The position numbers and the translations under genes were made by a program. Of a stretch of DNA of 64,000 nucleotides, positions 24,816 to 33,583 are shown one piece after another. The DNA is from Compostibacter hankyongensis (GTDB lineage Bacteria > Bacteroidota > Bacteroidia > Chitinophagales > Chitinophagaceae), in assembly GCF_039541075.1 (NCBI RefSeq), contig NZ_BAABFN010000020.1:1-64000 (forward strand), written 5' to 3'. Within the stretch, counting starts at the first letter, position 1, and the number at the start of each line of letters is the position of its first letter. Under the pieces are notes generated by a model. That model was given only the letters and a program-made list of their open reading frames with translations. It made no database searches and was not told the origin of the DNA.

Positions 24816-26354
24816 TCAGACGGCCGGCTGTTTGTTGGTCCGGCTGATAAAATCCAGCACTTCGTCCACATAATGCCGGTCGTTGCTCAGGCGGGGCACC
24901 TTGTGCTGCCCACCCAGCTTTCCTTTGTGCTTGAGCCAGCTGTTGAACGTGCCGGGGGCCAGGATATGCACTTCCGGTAGCCGGAGCGCAATATTTTTAT
25001 ACCGTTTGGCTTCGTAGTCGGAGTTCACCTCCTGCAGCACCCGGTCCAGCGCCTGCGTGAAGCGCTGCGGGTCGGCGGGCGGCTTGTCGAACTCGATCAG
25101 CCATTCGTGCGCGCCGTTGTCCCCGTCGCTGAAATACACCGGCGCCGCCGTATAGTCGTTCAGCACGGCGCCCGTTTCGGCACAGGCTGCCGCCACGGCC
25201 TTGTCCGCATTCTCTACGATCAGCTCTTCGCCGAAAGCGTTGATAAAGCAGCGGGTCCGGCCCGTGACGCGGATGCGGAAGGGATAGCGGGTGGTGAACT
25301 GTACGGTATCGCCCACGATATAGCGCCAGAGCCCGCCGTTGGTGCTGATCACCAGGGCATAGTTGACGCCGGTCTCCACCTCGTTGAGCTGCAGGGTCTG
25401 CGGATGGTCCTTGCCGTATTCCTCCATGGGCATGAACTCGTAGTAGATACCGTGGTTCAGGAAAAGCAGCAGTCCTTCGTCGTCCAGCACCTGGTCCTGC
25501 GCGGCAAAGAATCCTTCGGAGGCGTTATAGGTCTCGAGGTAGCGCATCAGGGGGGAGCGGATCAGCTTTTTGAACTGCTCCCGGTAAGGGGTAAAGCTGA
25601 CGCCGCCGTGGATATAAAGCTCGATGTTGGGCCAGATATCCGCCAGGTTGTCGGTGCCTGTCAGCTCGAACAGGCGCTTGATCAGCACGATGGTCCAGGT
25701 CGGCACCCCGGCGATGCTCATCACGTTTTCATGCATGGTGGCATGCGCCATGCGCTCGATCTTTTCCTCCCACTTGTCCATGAGGGCGATGGAGAGATCG
25801 GGCGTGCGGGCCAGCTGCGCATACAGGGGCATGTTCTGCAGCATCACCGCGCTGAGGTCGCCGTAAAAGGAAGCCTCGTTCAGCTGGTTCACCTGGTGGC
25901 TGCCGCCGATCACCAGCGTTTTGCCGGTCATCAGATCGGATTCCGGAAAGTTGCGGTAATAGAGGGACAGCACGTCCTTGCCGGAGCGGTAGTGCCCTTC
26001 GCTGAGGCTTTCCTGGCTGACGGGGATGAACTTGCTTTTATCGCTGGTGGTGCCGCTGGATTTGGCAAACCACTTGACGGGGGTATTCCACAGGATGTTC
26101 TGCTCTCCGGCCATGATCCGCCGGATATATGGCTGCAGCGTTTCGTAATTACAAACCGGAACCTGCCGTTTATACTCGCGGATGGTATAGATCTTGGAGA
26201 AGCCGTATTTCTTGCCGTATTCCGTATACTGGGCGGCGCTGATCAGGTGGTGAAAAAGCTGATCCTGCGTCTCCAGCGGGTATTGCAGAAAACGCTCCAT
26301 GCGCGCCAGGCGCCACCGCGCGAGCCGGGATATAGCAGGACTGAGTAATTTCAT
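24816..26354 (-). CDS. GH3 auxin-responsive-promoter family protein
   Basis: A 512-residue ANL-superfamily adenylate-forming enzyme of the GH3 type: N-terminal region with the SSGTTSDKSKFIP nucleotide-binding motif, GVPTW, LETYNASEGFFA, and the C-terminal subdomain with GRTRCFINAFGEEL. Plant GH3 proteins conjugate amino acids to acyl acids; bacterial homologs have no settled substrate. The start MKLLSPAIS is chosen; an in-frame upstream extension would run into lptB. Gene order lptB then GH3-family then fabG suggests an envelope or lipid link, which is inference. Confidence 0.85.
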   Translation of the reverse strand: MKLLSPAISRLARWRLARMERFLQYPLETQDQLFHHLISAAQYTEYGKKYGFSKIYTIREYKRQVPVCNYETLQPYIRRIMAGEQNILWNTPVKWFAKSSGTTSDKSKFIPVSQESLSEGHYRSGKDVLSLYYRNFPESDLMTGKTLVIGGSHQVNQLNEASFYGDLSAVMLQNMPLYAQLARTPDLSIALMDKWEEKIERMAHATMHENVMSIAGVPTWTIVLIKRLFELTGTDNLADIWPNIELYIHGGVSFTPYREQFKKLIRSPLMRYLETYNASEGFFAAQDQVLDDEGLLLFLNHGIYYEFMPMEEYGKDHPQTLQLNEVETGVNYALVISTNGGLWRYIVGDTVQFTTRYPFRIRVTGRTRCFINAFGEELIVENADKAVAAACAETGAVLNDYTAAPVYFSDGDNGAHEWLIEFDKPPADPQRFTQALDRVLQEVNSDYEAKRYKNIALRLPEVHILAPGTFNSWLKHKGKLGGQHKVPRLSNDRHYVDEVLDFISRTNKQPAV

Positions 26355-26370
26355 AGGATCGTTACACGCA

Positions 26371-27132
26371 TTAGGTTGATGACTGGGAAACGTGATCCAA
26401 TAAATTCTTCCGCCGCAGCTCAAAGTTCTGGCCGAGGTATACCAGCCGCACCTGCGGATCGGCGGCCAGCTCTTCGGCGGTGCCGGACTTCAGTATCTTG
26501 CCTTCAAACTGCAGATAGGCCCGGTCCGTGATGGAGAGGGTTTCCTGCACATTATGGTCGGTGATGAGTATGCCGATGTTCCTGTATTTCAGGCGGGCCA
26601 CGATCATCTGGATGTCTTCCACGGCGATGGGGTCGATCCCGGCAAAGGGCTCGTCCAGCAGGATGAACTTGGGGTCCACCGCCAGCGCCCGCGCGATCTC
26701 GGTACGGCGCCGCTCGCCCCCGCTGAGCACATCGCCGGGGCTTTTCCGGACATGCTCGAGGTGGAACTCTTCAAGCAGGCCGTCCCGCTTCTTCAGCTGC
26801 TCCGCCCGCGTCAGCCTGGTCATCTCCAGCACGGCCGAGATATTGTCTTCCACGCTGAGCTTGCGGAATACGGAGGCTTCCTGCGGCAGGTAGCCGATCC
26901 CCATCTGCGCGCGCTTGTACATGGGCAGGCGGGTAATGTCCTCATCGTCGCAGAACACGCGTCCCTCATCCGGCTTGATCAGCCCCACCACCATGTAAAA
27001 GGTGGTGGTCTTGCCGGCCCCGTTCGGCCCGAGCAGGCCCACGATCTCGCCCTGCGTCACCTCCACCGACACATGGTTGACCACCGTACGGCTGCGGTAG
27101 CGCTTTACCAGCTCATTGGTATATATCCTCAA
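26371..27132 (-). CDS. lptB: LPS export ABC transporter ATP-binding protein
   Basis: A 253-residue ABC ATPase with Walker A GPNGAGKT (35-42), Q-loop YLPQEASVFRKLSV, signature LSGGERRR, Walker B FILLDEPFAGIDP and the H-loop LITDHNV. The set FRKL and FAGIDP is diagnostic of LptB, which powers LPS extraction from the inner membrane by LptFG. Other lpt genes are not adjacent. A TATTTTTG box lies 20 bp upstream. Confidence 0.93.
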   Translation of the reverse strand: MRIYTNELVKRYRSRTVVNHVSVEVTQGEIVGLLGPNGAGKTTTFYMVVGLIKPDEGRVFCDDEDITRLPMYKRAQMGIGYLPQEASVFRKLSVEDNISAVLEMTRLTRAEQLKKRDGLLEEFHLEHVRKSPGDVLSGGERRRTEIARALAVDPKFILLDEPFAGIDPIAVEDIQMIVARLKYRNIGILITDHNVQETLSITDRAYLQFEGKILKSGTAEELAADPQVRLVYLGQNFELRRKNLLDHVSQSST

Positions 27133-27152
27133 GGGTTACTGTTTAGCAACTA

Positions 27153-27160
27153 CAAAAATA
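27153..27160 (-). promoter_or_regulatory. -7 box for lptB
   Basis: Reads TATTTTTG on the minus strand, 20 bp before the ATG. Confidence 0.45.
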
Positions 27161-27219
27161 GTGATTTCAAACGGAACGGGGTAACGGGCGCCCCCGGCGG
27201 TACGCGGCCCAAACTATCT

Positions 27220-27250
27220 TTTGCTTTTCGTACCAATTCGCGTAGGTTTG
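27220..27250 (+). promoter_or_regulatory. metF promoter with both elements
   Basis: TTTG (27220-27223), exactly 19 bp, then TAGGTTTG (27243-27250): the best full match to the Bacteroidota -33/-7 promoter in the window. The predicted leader before the metF ATG is about 40 nt. Confidence 0.7.
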
Positions 27251-27297
27251 CAAAAAATTTGCCGGGGACAGACGGCCCAAACTTCCTTTGCCATTCC

Positions 27298-28251
27298 ATG
27301 AAGATCACCGAACATATCAGCCGGGCGAAAGATACGCTGATCTCATTCGAGGTGCTGCCGCCTTTAAAAGGCAAGAGCATCGATTCGATATACAACCACC
27401 TGGACCCCCTGATGGAGTTCAGGCCGGCCTTTATCAACGTCACCTACCACCGCAGCGAATATATCTTTAAAAAGCGCAGCGACGGCACCTTTGAAAAGGT
27501 GGAGGTGCGGAAGCGCCCCGGCACGGTGGGCATCTGCGCGGCCATCATGAACCATTACCAGGTGGATGCCGTGCCGCACCTGATCGCCGGCGGCTTCAGC
27601 AAGGAGGAGACGGAGAATGCGCTGATCGATCTCAACTTCCTGGGCATCGACAACGTGCTGGTGCTCCGCGGCGACGCCACGCGCAACGAGGCCTTTTTTA
27701 CCCCCGAGCCCGACGGGCATCACTACGGGGTGGAGCTGCTGGAGCAGGTGGTGAACATGAACCAGGGCCATTACCTCGAAGACGATCTGCAGGACGGGGT
27801 AAAGACCGATTTCTGCATCGGTGTGGCGGGTTATCCCGAAAAGCATTTCGAAGCGCCGAACCTCGACAGCGATCTTTGCTTCCTCAAACAGAAGGTGGAA
27901 AAGGGCGCCGATTACATCACCACGCAGATGTTTTTCGACAACAAAAAATATTTCGATTTTGTGGAGCGCTGCCGGAGTATGGACATTACCGTGCCCATCA
28001 TACCCGGGCTGAAGCCCATCACCACCAAACGGCAGCTTTCGGTGCTGCCCCGCACTTTTCATATCGATCTGCCCACCGATCTTACCCACGCGATAGAGGC
28101 CTGCAAGACCGATGCGGAAGTGGAGCAGGTTGGGAAAGAATGGCTGCTGGCGCAAAGCCGGGAGCTGAAGAAAGCCGGCGTGCCGGCGCTGCATTACTAC
28201 ACATTGGGCAAGCCACGCGTCATACACGAGGTGGTGAAGGAGCTGGTCTGA
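27298..28251 (+). CDS. metF: 5,10-methylenetetrahydrofolate reductase
   Basis: A 317-residue FAD-dependent TIM-barrel enzyme that makes 5-methyl-THF for methionine synthase. Visible: SFEVLPPLKGK (catalytic Glu in the EFFPP-equivalent), NVTYHRS, NVLVLRGDA, DFCIGVAGYPEKH, GADYITTQMFFD and PIIPGLKPI. The start MKITEHI is chosen; the frame stays open far upstream through lptB but without MetF-like sequence. The product feeds the split MetH encoded at 50.8-54.6 kb. Confidence 0.93.
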   Translation: MKITEHISRAKDTLISFEVLPPLKGKSIDSIYNHLDPLMEFRPAFINVTYHRSEYIFKKRSDGTFEKVEVRKRPGTVGICAAIMNHYQVDAVPHLIAGGFSKEETENALIDLNFLGIDNVLVLRGDATRNEAFFTPEPDGHHYGVELLEQVVNMNQGHYLEDDLQDGVKTDFCIGVAGYPEKHFEAPNLDSDLCFLKQKVEKGADYITTQMFFDNKKYFDFVERCRSMDITVPIIPGLKPITTKRQLSVLPRTFHIDLPTDLTHAIEACKTDAEVEQVGKEWLLAQSRELKKAGVPALHYYTLGKPRVIHEVVKELV

Positions 28252-28314
28252 CCCGGCAGGGGCCTCCCCCGAAAAGAGATCTTCCCCGGAGAACGGATAT
28301 TTTTTTATACAAAA

Positions 28315-28352
28315 AACCCGGTCCTGCCCATGGCGGAACCGGGTTCTGTTTT
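28315..28352. terminator. Rho-independent terminator after metF
   Basis: AACCCGGT (28315-28322) pairs with ACCGGGTT (28338-28345), followed by a T7 tract; the A-run before it could also serve the convergent beta-barrel gene. Confidence 0.75.
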
Positions 28353-28373
28353 TTTGCTTGCCTGCGCTATTGC

Positions 28374-28985
28374 TTAGCGGCGGAAGGTATAGCCGACGCT
28401 CACCCCGAAAGAGGTATTCCGGAAGGAATTGTCGTTATCGCCGTCCTGTACCAGGTTCAGCAGACCGAGCTCGGTATTCAGCCCGATGTTGAACCCGTTG
28501 TTGAACTCATAGCCTACCTGTACGTTGGCGCCCGCGTCGAAACGCTTCAGACCGAATTCGCTGTCGAAGGGATCCTGGTCGCTGGTCGTTTCATCTCCGC
28601 CTTTTACTTTCCCGCCGAGGCCGTAACCCAAATACGGACCTACGCCTACGATCCAGTTGCTGCCGTCGCCCATTTCGGGTTTGTATACGAAGTCGATCGG
28701 CAGGGTCAGGTAGTTAAGACGGGTGGTTACGTCGAAGTCCTTCGCCTTTCCGCCCTTGCCTTCGTACTGCAGCGCCGGCTGGATGTAAAAATCGGTGGCG
28801 ATGGGGATATTGGCATATGCGCCGCCAGCCACCCCGGTAATGATCTTACTGGTCTCTTTCTCTCCGTCGACCTTTTGGGTGGCGCTGGAGAAGTTAGGAC
28901 CCACCCGGAGACCAAAAGTGGTCTGGGCGAAGGTTGTACCTGCAATCAGCATGGCGGCAACCGCTAAATACCATTTTTTCATCAT
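28374..28985 (-). CDS. Outer-membrane beta-barrel protein (OMP_b-brl type)
   Basis: A 203-residue porin-like small barrel: signal peptide ending TTFAQ (about 21), then alternating amphipathic strands (FGLRVGPNFSSA; NYLTLPIDFVYKP; WIVGVGPYLGYGLGGKV; NIGLNTELGLLNL) ending in SFGVSVGYTFRR. Domain of unknown function, usually called outer membrane beta-barrel protein. It has a paralog just upstream with the same GxRxGxNxxN opening, TLPIDF/LEVPVNF strand and GVGPYLGYG/GAGPYAAFG motif. Confidence 0.85.
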   Translation of the reverse strand: MMKKWYLAVAAMLIAGTTFAQTTFGLRVGPNFSSATQKVDGEKETSKIITGVAGGAYANIPIATDFYIQPALQYEGKGGKAKDFDVTTRLNYLTLPIDFVYKPEMGDGSNWIVGVGPYLGYGLGGKVKGGDETTSDQDPFDSEFGLKRFDAGANVQVGYEFNNGFNIGLNTELGLLNLVQDGDNDNSFRNTSFGVSVGYTFRR

Positions 28986-29147
28986 AAATTTTTTTTAAGT
29001 TAAAGGTTACAAACAAAAACTGGTTAACAAACAATGGCTGAAAGGCCTAAACAAAACGGTTATATTATTCTTAATTTTTTATCGGCTTACAATAGCGAAT
29101 ACAGTGCCAAGTGCAAATTTCCGGAAAAATTTCCGGGTTTCTGACAT

Positions 29148-29873
29148 TTAGTCATCAAACAGGTAATTTAGCGAAATGCTCCATACCCGGTTACGGCTTT
29201 TCCATTCGCTATTGTCGTTATCGGAACCCGAATGAATGTTGGCCAGGCCAAGACCGTAATTGGCCGTTATCCCTACGTTGTCAAATTGAAAGCCGGCCAT
29301 CAGGTTGGCGCCGTAATCAAAGCGTTTGAGCTTGTTCCAGCCCTGGTTCCTGTCGTCATTTGAGAAAGGGGTGTCGTCATCCCATTCGATAGACGATTTC
29401 TCATCCACATCGCCGCCAAGGAAGGTCCCCTTGGTTCTCACGTTGCCGCCTATCCCGAAAGCCGCATAGGGACCTGCGCCCAGCAACAACCGGGTATCGC
29501 CGTCGGCGGAGATGGGTATCTTACCGACAAAGTTTACCGGCACTTCCAGGTAAAGCGGATTCATCCGGATATCCATATCGGTGTTCAGCGCCCCGCTGCG
29601 GATATTTACCTTCGATCCTTTGCCGTTGAGCAGTATGCCGGGTTGCAGGGCCAGCTCGTCGGCCAGCGGAAGATCGGCAAATACACCGGCGTTAAAAGAC
29701 GGCAATAGGTGTGAATTATCGGTGTTCCCGTCCTTATCGGTTGTCACATTGGCCAGGTTCAGCCCGCCGCGGATACCGATCCTTGCCTGGGAGCGGGCGG
29801 TCATCGCCATCATGCCCATTAAAAGAACGGTCAATCCTGCTCTGACTGCCCAGCCTGCTTTTTTGACACGCAT
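29148..29873 (-). CDS. Outer-membrane beta-barrel protein, paralog
   Basis: A 241-residue paralog of the downstream barrel: signal peptide ending ARSQ, IGIRGGLNLANVTTD, LYLEVPVNFVGK, LLLGAGPYAAFGIGGNV and a C-terminal strand WSISLNYLFDD. The ATG giving MRVKKAGW is chosen over a GTG six codons upstream. The insert around 145-175 is rich in Asp and Lys (DVDEKSSIEWDDD). Tandem duplication with diverged loops is likely; ligand unknown. Confidence 0.82.
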   Translation of the reverse strand: MRVKKAGWAVRAGLTVLLMGMMAMTARSQARIGIRGGLNLANVTTDKDGNTDNSHLLPSFNAGVFADLPLADELALQPGILLNGKGSKVNIRSGALNTDMDIRMNPLYLEVPVNFVGKIPISADGDTRLLLGAGPYAAFGIGGNVRTKGTFLGGDVDEKSSIEWDDDTPFSNDDRNQGWNKLKRFDYGANLMAGFQFDNVGITANYGLGLANIHSGSDNDNSEWKSRNRVWSISLNYLFDD

Positions 29874-29957
29874 AACGGTTGTCTTTAACACCCCGTTTGC
29901 AAAGATGGTGCCACAAGGCGGCTATTGGTGCTTATACATATGATTATCAGGATATAA

Positions 29958-30590
29958 CTATTGCTCCAGCAGGTTTTTGAAGGCGGTCATGCTGCTGAAA
30001 ATATGATCGTGGATGATCGGGTCAGAGACCCAGCGGGGCACTTTTTTGCTGCGGTCTGTCGTGATGAAATAGGTGATCTTCAGCATGCCGCCGTCCTGCT
30101 CGTCGATCAGCCACCGGCCCCGTGTGCCGGTGGTACGGTCCACCCCGTTCATGCGGGGAAAGCGGGGATCTGCAATGCTGCTGAAGGTGATCTCTCCCGA
30201 AAGCTGCCCGGCTGCATCCCGGGCGGCATGGAAGCGGAGACAGCAGTCCTGGTCGTCGAAAGGCCAGGGAATATCGTAACGGATATAGGTGACCCAGCTG
30301 TCGGTGTCCGCAGCGCGCCGCACCTCGTAGGTTTTGGCGGCCGTATTCCAGCGGATGCCCCGGTCTGCATCGGTCAGCAGCCGGGTAACGGAAGCCGGGT
30401 CCGCATGCACGCTGAAAACCGCTTTCAGCTCCCGGACCTTCTCCCCGCTTTTGGCCGGGATCCATCTTTCATACAGCGAAATGGAGCGGTCCTGCTTGAC
30501 CAGCTTGAAATCCCCCGCGCTCAGACGTCCGGGGAAAAGCCCGGCGATGAGCAGCAGTCCTGCCGTGTAGGGTAAGCGGATATTTTTCAT
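29958..30590 (-). CDS. Secreted START-domain lipid-binding-like protein
   Basis: A 210-residue protein with a signal peptide (1-25) and a START/SRPBCC helix-grip fold: WIPAKSGEKVRELKAVFSV, YIRYDIPWPFDDQDCC (the typical PWP-x-DRD segment of bacterial START proteins) and a C-terminal amphipathic helix (SSMTAFKNLLEQ). Probably carries a hydrophobic ligand in the periplasm. The next upstream gene on the same strand (epimerase) ends 49 bp away, so a shared transcript is possible. Confidence 0.8.
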   Translation of the reverse strand: MKNIRLPYTAGLLLIAGLFPGRLSAGDFKLVKQDRSISLYERWIPAKSGEKVRELKAVFSVHADPASVTRLLTDADRGIRWNTAAKTYEVRRAADTDSWVTYIRYDIPWPFDDQDCCLRFHAARDAAGQLSGEITFSSIADPRFPRMNGVDRTTGTRGRWLIDEQDGGMLKITYFITTDRSKKVPRWVSDPIIHDHIFSSMTAFKNLLEQ

Positions 30591-30639
30591 GGTGTAGGCT
30601 TTAGGGTGAACAAAAAGGGTGCCGGCTGTCTTTCCGGTC

Positions 30640-31623
30640 TCAGCTTTTCAGCATGCCCGCTTCGCGGAACCAGGCCACGGCATCCGAGATGGCCTCCCGG
30701 ACCGGGGTTTGCGGCAGCCCCAGCTCGCGTACGGCCTTCATGCTGCTGTAATAATTTCGCACACAGAGGATGCGCATGTTGTTGTAACGCAGCGCCGTCC
30801 GCATGCCCAGCCGGGCCAGCAGGCTCCCCAGCGCCCCCGCGGTAAGCAATACCGTCCGCGGCAGGGTGATGATGAGGCTCCGGCTGTGGGTCACCTCGTT
30901 CAGCCGCCGGTAAAACTCCCGGTAGCTCATGTTCTCGTTGGCGAGCAAGTAGCACTCCCGGTTCCGGCCGGCCGTCAGCGCATTACAGATGGCCGCGGCG
31001 GCGTCGTGCACATGGATAAAGTTCTTACCGCCCGGCGGCACGAAGACCACCTTTCTTTTATAGCCCCGCAGCACTATCGCGCCGGAGCTGGGCCGGCTGT
31101 CGTAAGCCCCGATCATAAAGGTAGGGTTTACCACGATGATATCTCCCCGGTCCTGCTCGGGGAGCTGCAGCGCCCAGGTCTGCGCGGCATGCTTGCTGCG
31201 GGCATAGTGCGAGCGGGTGAAGGGGTAACGGAAGCCGAGCGCTTCGGTCCCCGGCGCTTCGGCCGTACCATAGCCCAGGGTGTTGGCGGAGCTGACCAGG
31301 ATAACACGTTTGACGCCATAGGTCTTGGCCGCCTCCAGGATATGCCGGGTGCCCAGCACGTTGACAAAGGTGTAGTCCGCATACCGCAGCGATCCGGGAT
31401 CGGTGCAGGCGGCGATATGGATAACGGTATCGCACCCACGAACGGCGGACAGCACTTCGCTTTTTTCGGTGATCCGGCCCGTCCAGGCTTCCAGCCGCTC
31501 GTGCCGCAGGGGTATTTTTTTCGCGGACCTGGCCATGCCGCGTACGGCGATGTCCCGGCGGAGCAGCTCAGCGATCACATTGGCCCCCAGCAAGCTGTTG
31601 GCTCCCGTAACCAATACTTTCAT
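30640..31623 (-). CDS. NAD-dependent epimerase/dehydratase (dihydroflavonol-reductase-like)
   Basis: A 327-residue extended short-chain dehydrogenase: MKVLVTGANSLLGANVI (Rossmann), DTVIHIAACTDP, and YARSKHAAQTWAL with the YxxxK catalytic pair. It resembles the dihydroflavonol-4-reductase/hopanoid-associated sugar epimerase branch. Its start overlaps the last 56 bp of the upstream SDR gene, so the two are cotranscribed and probably act on one small-molecule or lipid substrate. Confidence 0.85.
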   Translation of the reverse strand: MKVLVTGANSLLGANVIAELLRRDIAVRGMARSAKKIPLRHERLEAWTGRITEKSEVLSAVRGCDTVIHIAACTDPGSLRYADYTFVNVLGTRHILEAAKTYGVKRVILVSSANTLGYGTAEAPGTEALGFRYPFTRSHYARSKHAAQTWALQLPEQDRGDIIVVNPTFMIGAYDSRPSSGAIVLRGYKRKVVFVPPGGKNFIHVHDAAAAICNALTAGRNRECYLLANENMSYREFYRRLNEVTHSRSLIITLPRTVLLTAGALGSLLARLGMRTALRYNNMRILCVRNYYSSMKAVRELGLPQTPVREAISDAVAWFREAGMLKS

Positions 31624-32443
31624 GATTGATGGTTTTAACCGGTGATAAGGATATTTCCCTTTTTACGATCTGGGTGATCAGGGGCAGCCGGATCCATATG
31701 GGAATGGTCTTCATCAGCAGCCAGTTGATCTTGTTCATCCAGCCGATGAGGATGAGCGAGTCTTTTTTAAACAGCTGCCGGATGGACTTTTCGGCGATCA
31801 CCTCCGGGGCCACCAGGCTCAGCCTCGCCAGCCGGCCCTGCTTCTCGATCCGCATGGCCACATCGCTGTTCGTCTTCATCGGTCCGGGGTGCACCACGCT
31901 GACAAATATTCCAGAGCCCCGCAGCTCCTCGTAGAGCCCCCTCGAAAAATGCAGCACGAAGGCCTTTGAAGCGGGATAGGCGGTCTTATAACCGATGGGG
32001 GAGAAGGAGGCCATGCTCGACACGTTCAGGATCCAGGCGGCCTTGCTGCGCCGCAGCAAAGGCAGGAGCTGGTGCGTCAGCATCACGGTGGCGCGGACAT
32101 TCAGCAGGATCATATCGTTGAGAAAATCTGCATGTACCTTTTCAAATTCCGATGTGCCGCCGATGCCCGCATTGTTGATGAGGATGTTGAGGGTAAAGTT
32201 TTCTTTTACCCAACGGACAAGCCGGGAAAGGTCCTCTTCCCGCGTGAGGTTGCATTCGAAGTATTCTGCGCGTATGCAGTACTGCGCTTTCAATCCGGTA
32301 CAGAAGGCGTCCAGTCCTTCTCCCGGCAGCGCGGTCAGCAGCACGTTGATCCCCTTTTTGGCCAGCGCGGTGGCAAAGGCCCTGCCCAGTCCCCGCCCTG
32401 CACCGGTGATCAGTGCAAAAGCTTCCGGTCGGTGTTTTTCCAT
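31568..32443 (-). CDS. Short-chain dehydrogenase/reductase
   Basis: A 291-residue classical SDR: LITGAGRGLGRAFA, INNAGIGG, LNVSSMASFSPIGYKTAYPASKAFVL (catalytic Ser, Tyr, Lys). The tail after KREISLSP overlaps the epimerase gene by 56 bp in another frame; that overlap is long for two conserved genes and could reflect loss of the original stop. Substrate unknown. Confidence 0.85.
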   Translation of the reverse strand: MEKHRPEAFALITGAGRGLGRAFATALAKKGINVLLTALPGEGLDAFCTGLKAQYCIRAEYFECNLTREEDLSRLVRWVKENFTLNILINNAGIGGTSEFEKVHADFLNDMILLNVRATVMLTHQLLPLLRRSKAAWILNVSSMASFSPIGYKTAYPASKAFVLHFSRGLYEELRGSGIFVSVVHPGPMKTNSDVAMRIEKQGRLARLSLVAPEVIAEKSIRQLFKKDSLILIGWMNKINWLLMKTIPIWIRLPLITQIVKREISLSPVKTINHESIGYGSQQLAGGQCDR

Positions 32444-32473
32444 GTTATCGGTTTTTGGATGAGCATACCCGGG

Positions 32474-33523
32474 TTAGAGCATAAACTTCAGTCCTCCCGC
32501 AACGCCGATCCAGGCACCGAGGAAATGATCCCGGCGGCGGGTGCTCCAGAAGTAATGATCGGTCTGCCCGGTGAACTTATCGTCGGAGTAATCGATCAGC
32601 AGGTTGACGGTCGGCCCGGCATACAGCGCCAGCCGCCCGGTGAGGTTTATTTCCGGAAGCACGTGCAGCGTATAGCGGAGACTGTTATTGCCTTTGAGAT
32701 CCATCTGGAAGAGCTGCGTGCCTTCGGCATTGAGCCGGAAGCGCCCGCTGTTCAGCAGATGCGCCCCGATGCCCGCCTGAACGGCATACAGGTCGTAGTC
32801 CGTTTTCAGGTTATAGCCGGCTCCCAGTATGCCGTAGAGGACCCTTCCTCCCGAGCGGAAGCTCAGCAGCCCGTTCAGCGTTTCATCGGTGCTGATACCG
32901 ATGCTTTTATCGCCGGTCTTTATGATGTTGACGAAGCCGATGGGGTAGTCGCTGCTGTCGGCGATATTCAGCAGGCCGGCGATCTGTACGCCTTTTACCT
33001 TCCCGGCCTTGTTGACCAGGCCGGCCAGCTGGGCGCGGGCTTCGTCGGCCTTGTTGAAGAGGCCGCCCACCTGAACGGCCCGGCTCTTGCCGCGGATAAT
33101 GTTGGCTAACCCTGCCGCCTGTACGCCGTTCAGACTGCCGGCGGTATTGACCAGGCCGGCGGCCTGGAAGCCGGTGACGTCTTCTTTAACGGCGTTCAGG
33201 ATGCCGGCGAACTGCCCGCCGCGGGCGCGACCCCCGATGAGGTTGGCGATACCGGCAAAGACGGCGCCGTCGGCATTCCCTTTGACGATATTGGCAATGC
33301 CGGCAAAAGCGCTGCCCTGCACGGCGCCCGATACGCCGGCCAGCGCCTGCAGGGAGAACCTGTTGCTGTATTGCGCAGCCGCCGTGCCGTTGGTGCTCAG
33401 CGGATAGATCAGGCCCACATCGGCGGGGCGGGAAATGAGGGTGGCATCATCCTTTTGCTGGGCAACGGCAGTGCCGGAGAGCGCCAGGAAAATCAGCATA
33501 AGCCCGGTCTTTCGTGTTGTCAT
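32474..33523 (-). CDS. Secreted LA_2272-like repeat protein
   Basis: A 349-residue protein with a signal peptide ending AVAQ (22) and about eight degenerate repeats of 18-24 residues (55-205) with the pattern GxQxAGLxNxxxG, e.g. GVQAAGLANIIRG and GVQIAGLLNIAD. This pattern is that of the LA_2272-type surface repeat (solenoid). The C-terminal 140 residues look like amphipathic strands ending in GLKFML, an outer-membrane insertion signature. Its promoter region carries a 27-of-28-bp match to the element before the ECF sigma gene, so it is a probable regulon member. Function unknown. Confidence 0.75.
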   Translation of the reverse strand: MTTRKTGLMLIFLALSGTAVAQQKDDATLISRPADVGLIYPLSTNGTAAAQYSNRFSLQALAGVSGAVQGSAFAGIANIVKGNADGAVFAGIANLIGGRARGGQFAGILNAVKEDVTGFQAAGLVNTAGSLNGVQAAGLANIIRGKSRAVQVGGLFNKADEARAQLAGLVNKAGKVKGVQIAGLLNIADSSDYPIGFVNIIKTGDKSIGISTDETLNGLLSFRSGGRVLYGILGAGYNLKTDYDLYAVQAGIGAHLLNSGRFRLNAEGTQLFQMDLKGNNSLRYTLHVLPEINLTGRLALYAGPTVNLLIDYSDDKFTGQTDHYFWSTRRRDHFLGAWIGVAGGLKFML

Positions 33524-33531
33524 GTTTGCGT

Positions 33532-33571
33532 GTTTGGAAGTATGACAACACAGGGAATGGTTACCCCTATG
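33532..33571 (-). promoter_or_regulatory. ECF-type promoter of the repeat-protein gene
   Basis: Minus-strand reading: CATAGGGGTAA, 12 variable bases, TTGTCATAC then TTCCAAAC. Shared almost exactly with the element at 37019-37058. A GGGGTAA -35 and a GTCATAC -10-like block suit an ECF sigma factor. Confidence 0.72.
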
Positions 33572-33583
33572 TGCGGAAAAAAT

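Noticed and set aside
26554..27297. N-terminal extension of metF by 248 codons
   Set aside because: The extra frame runs antisense through lptB and contains no MetF sequence.
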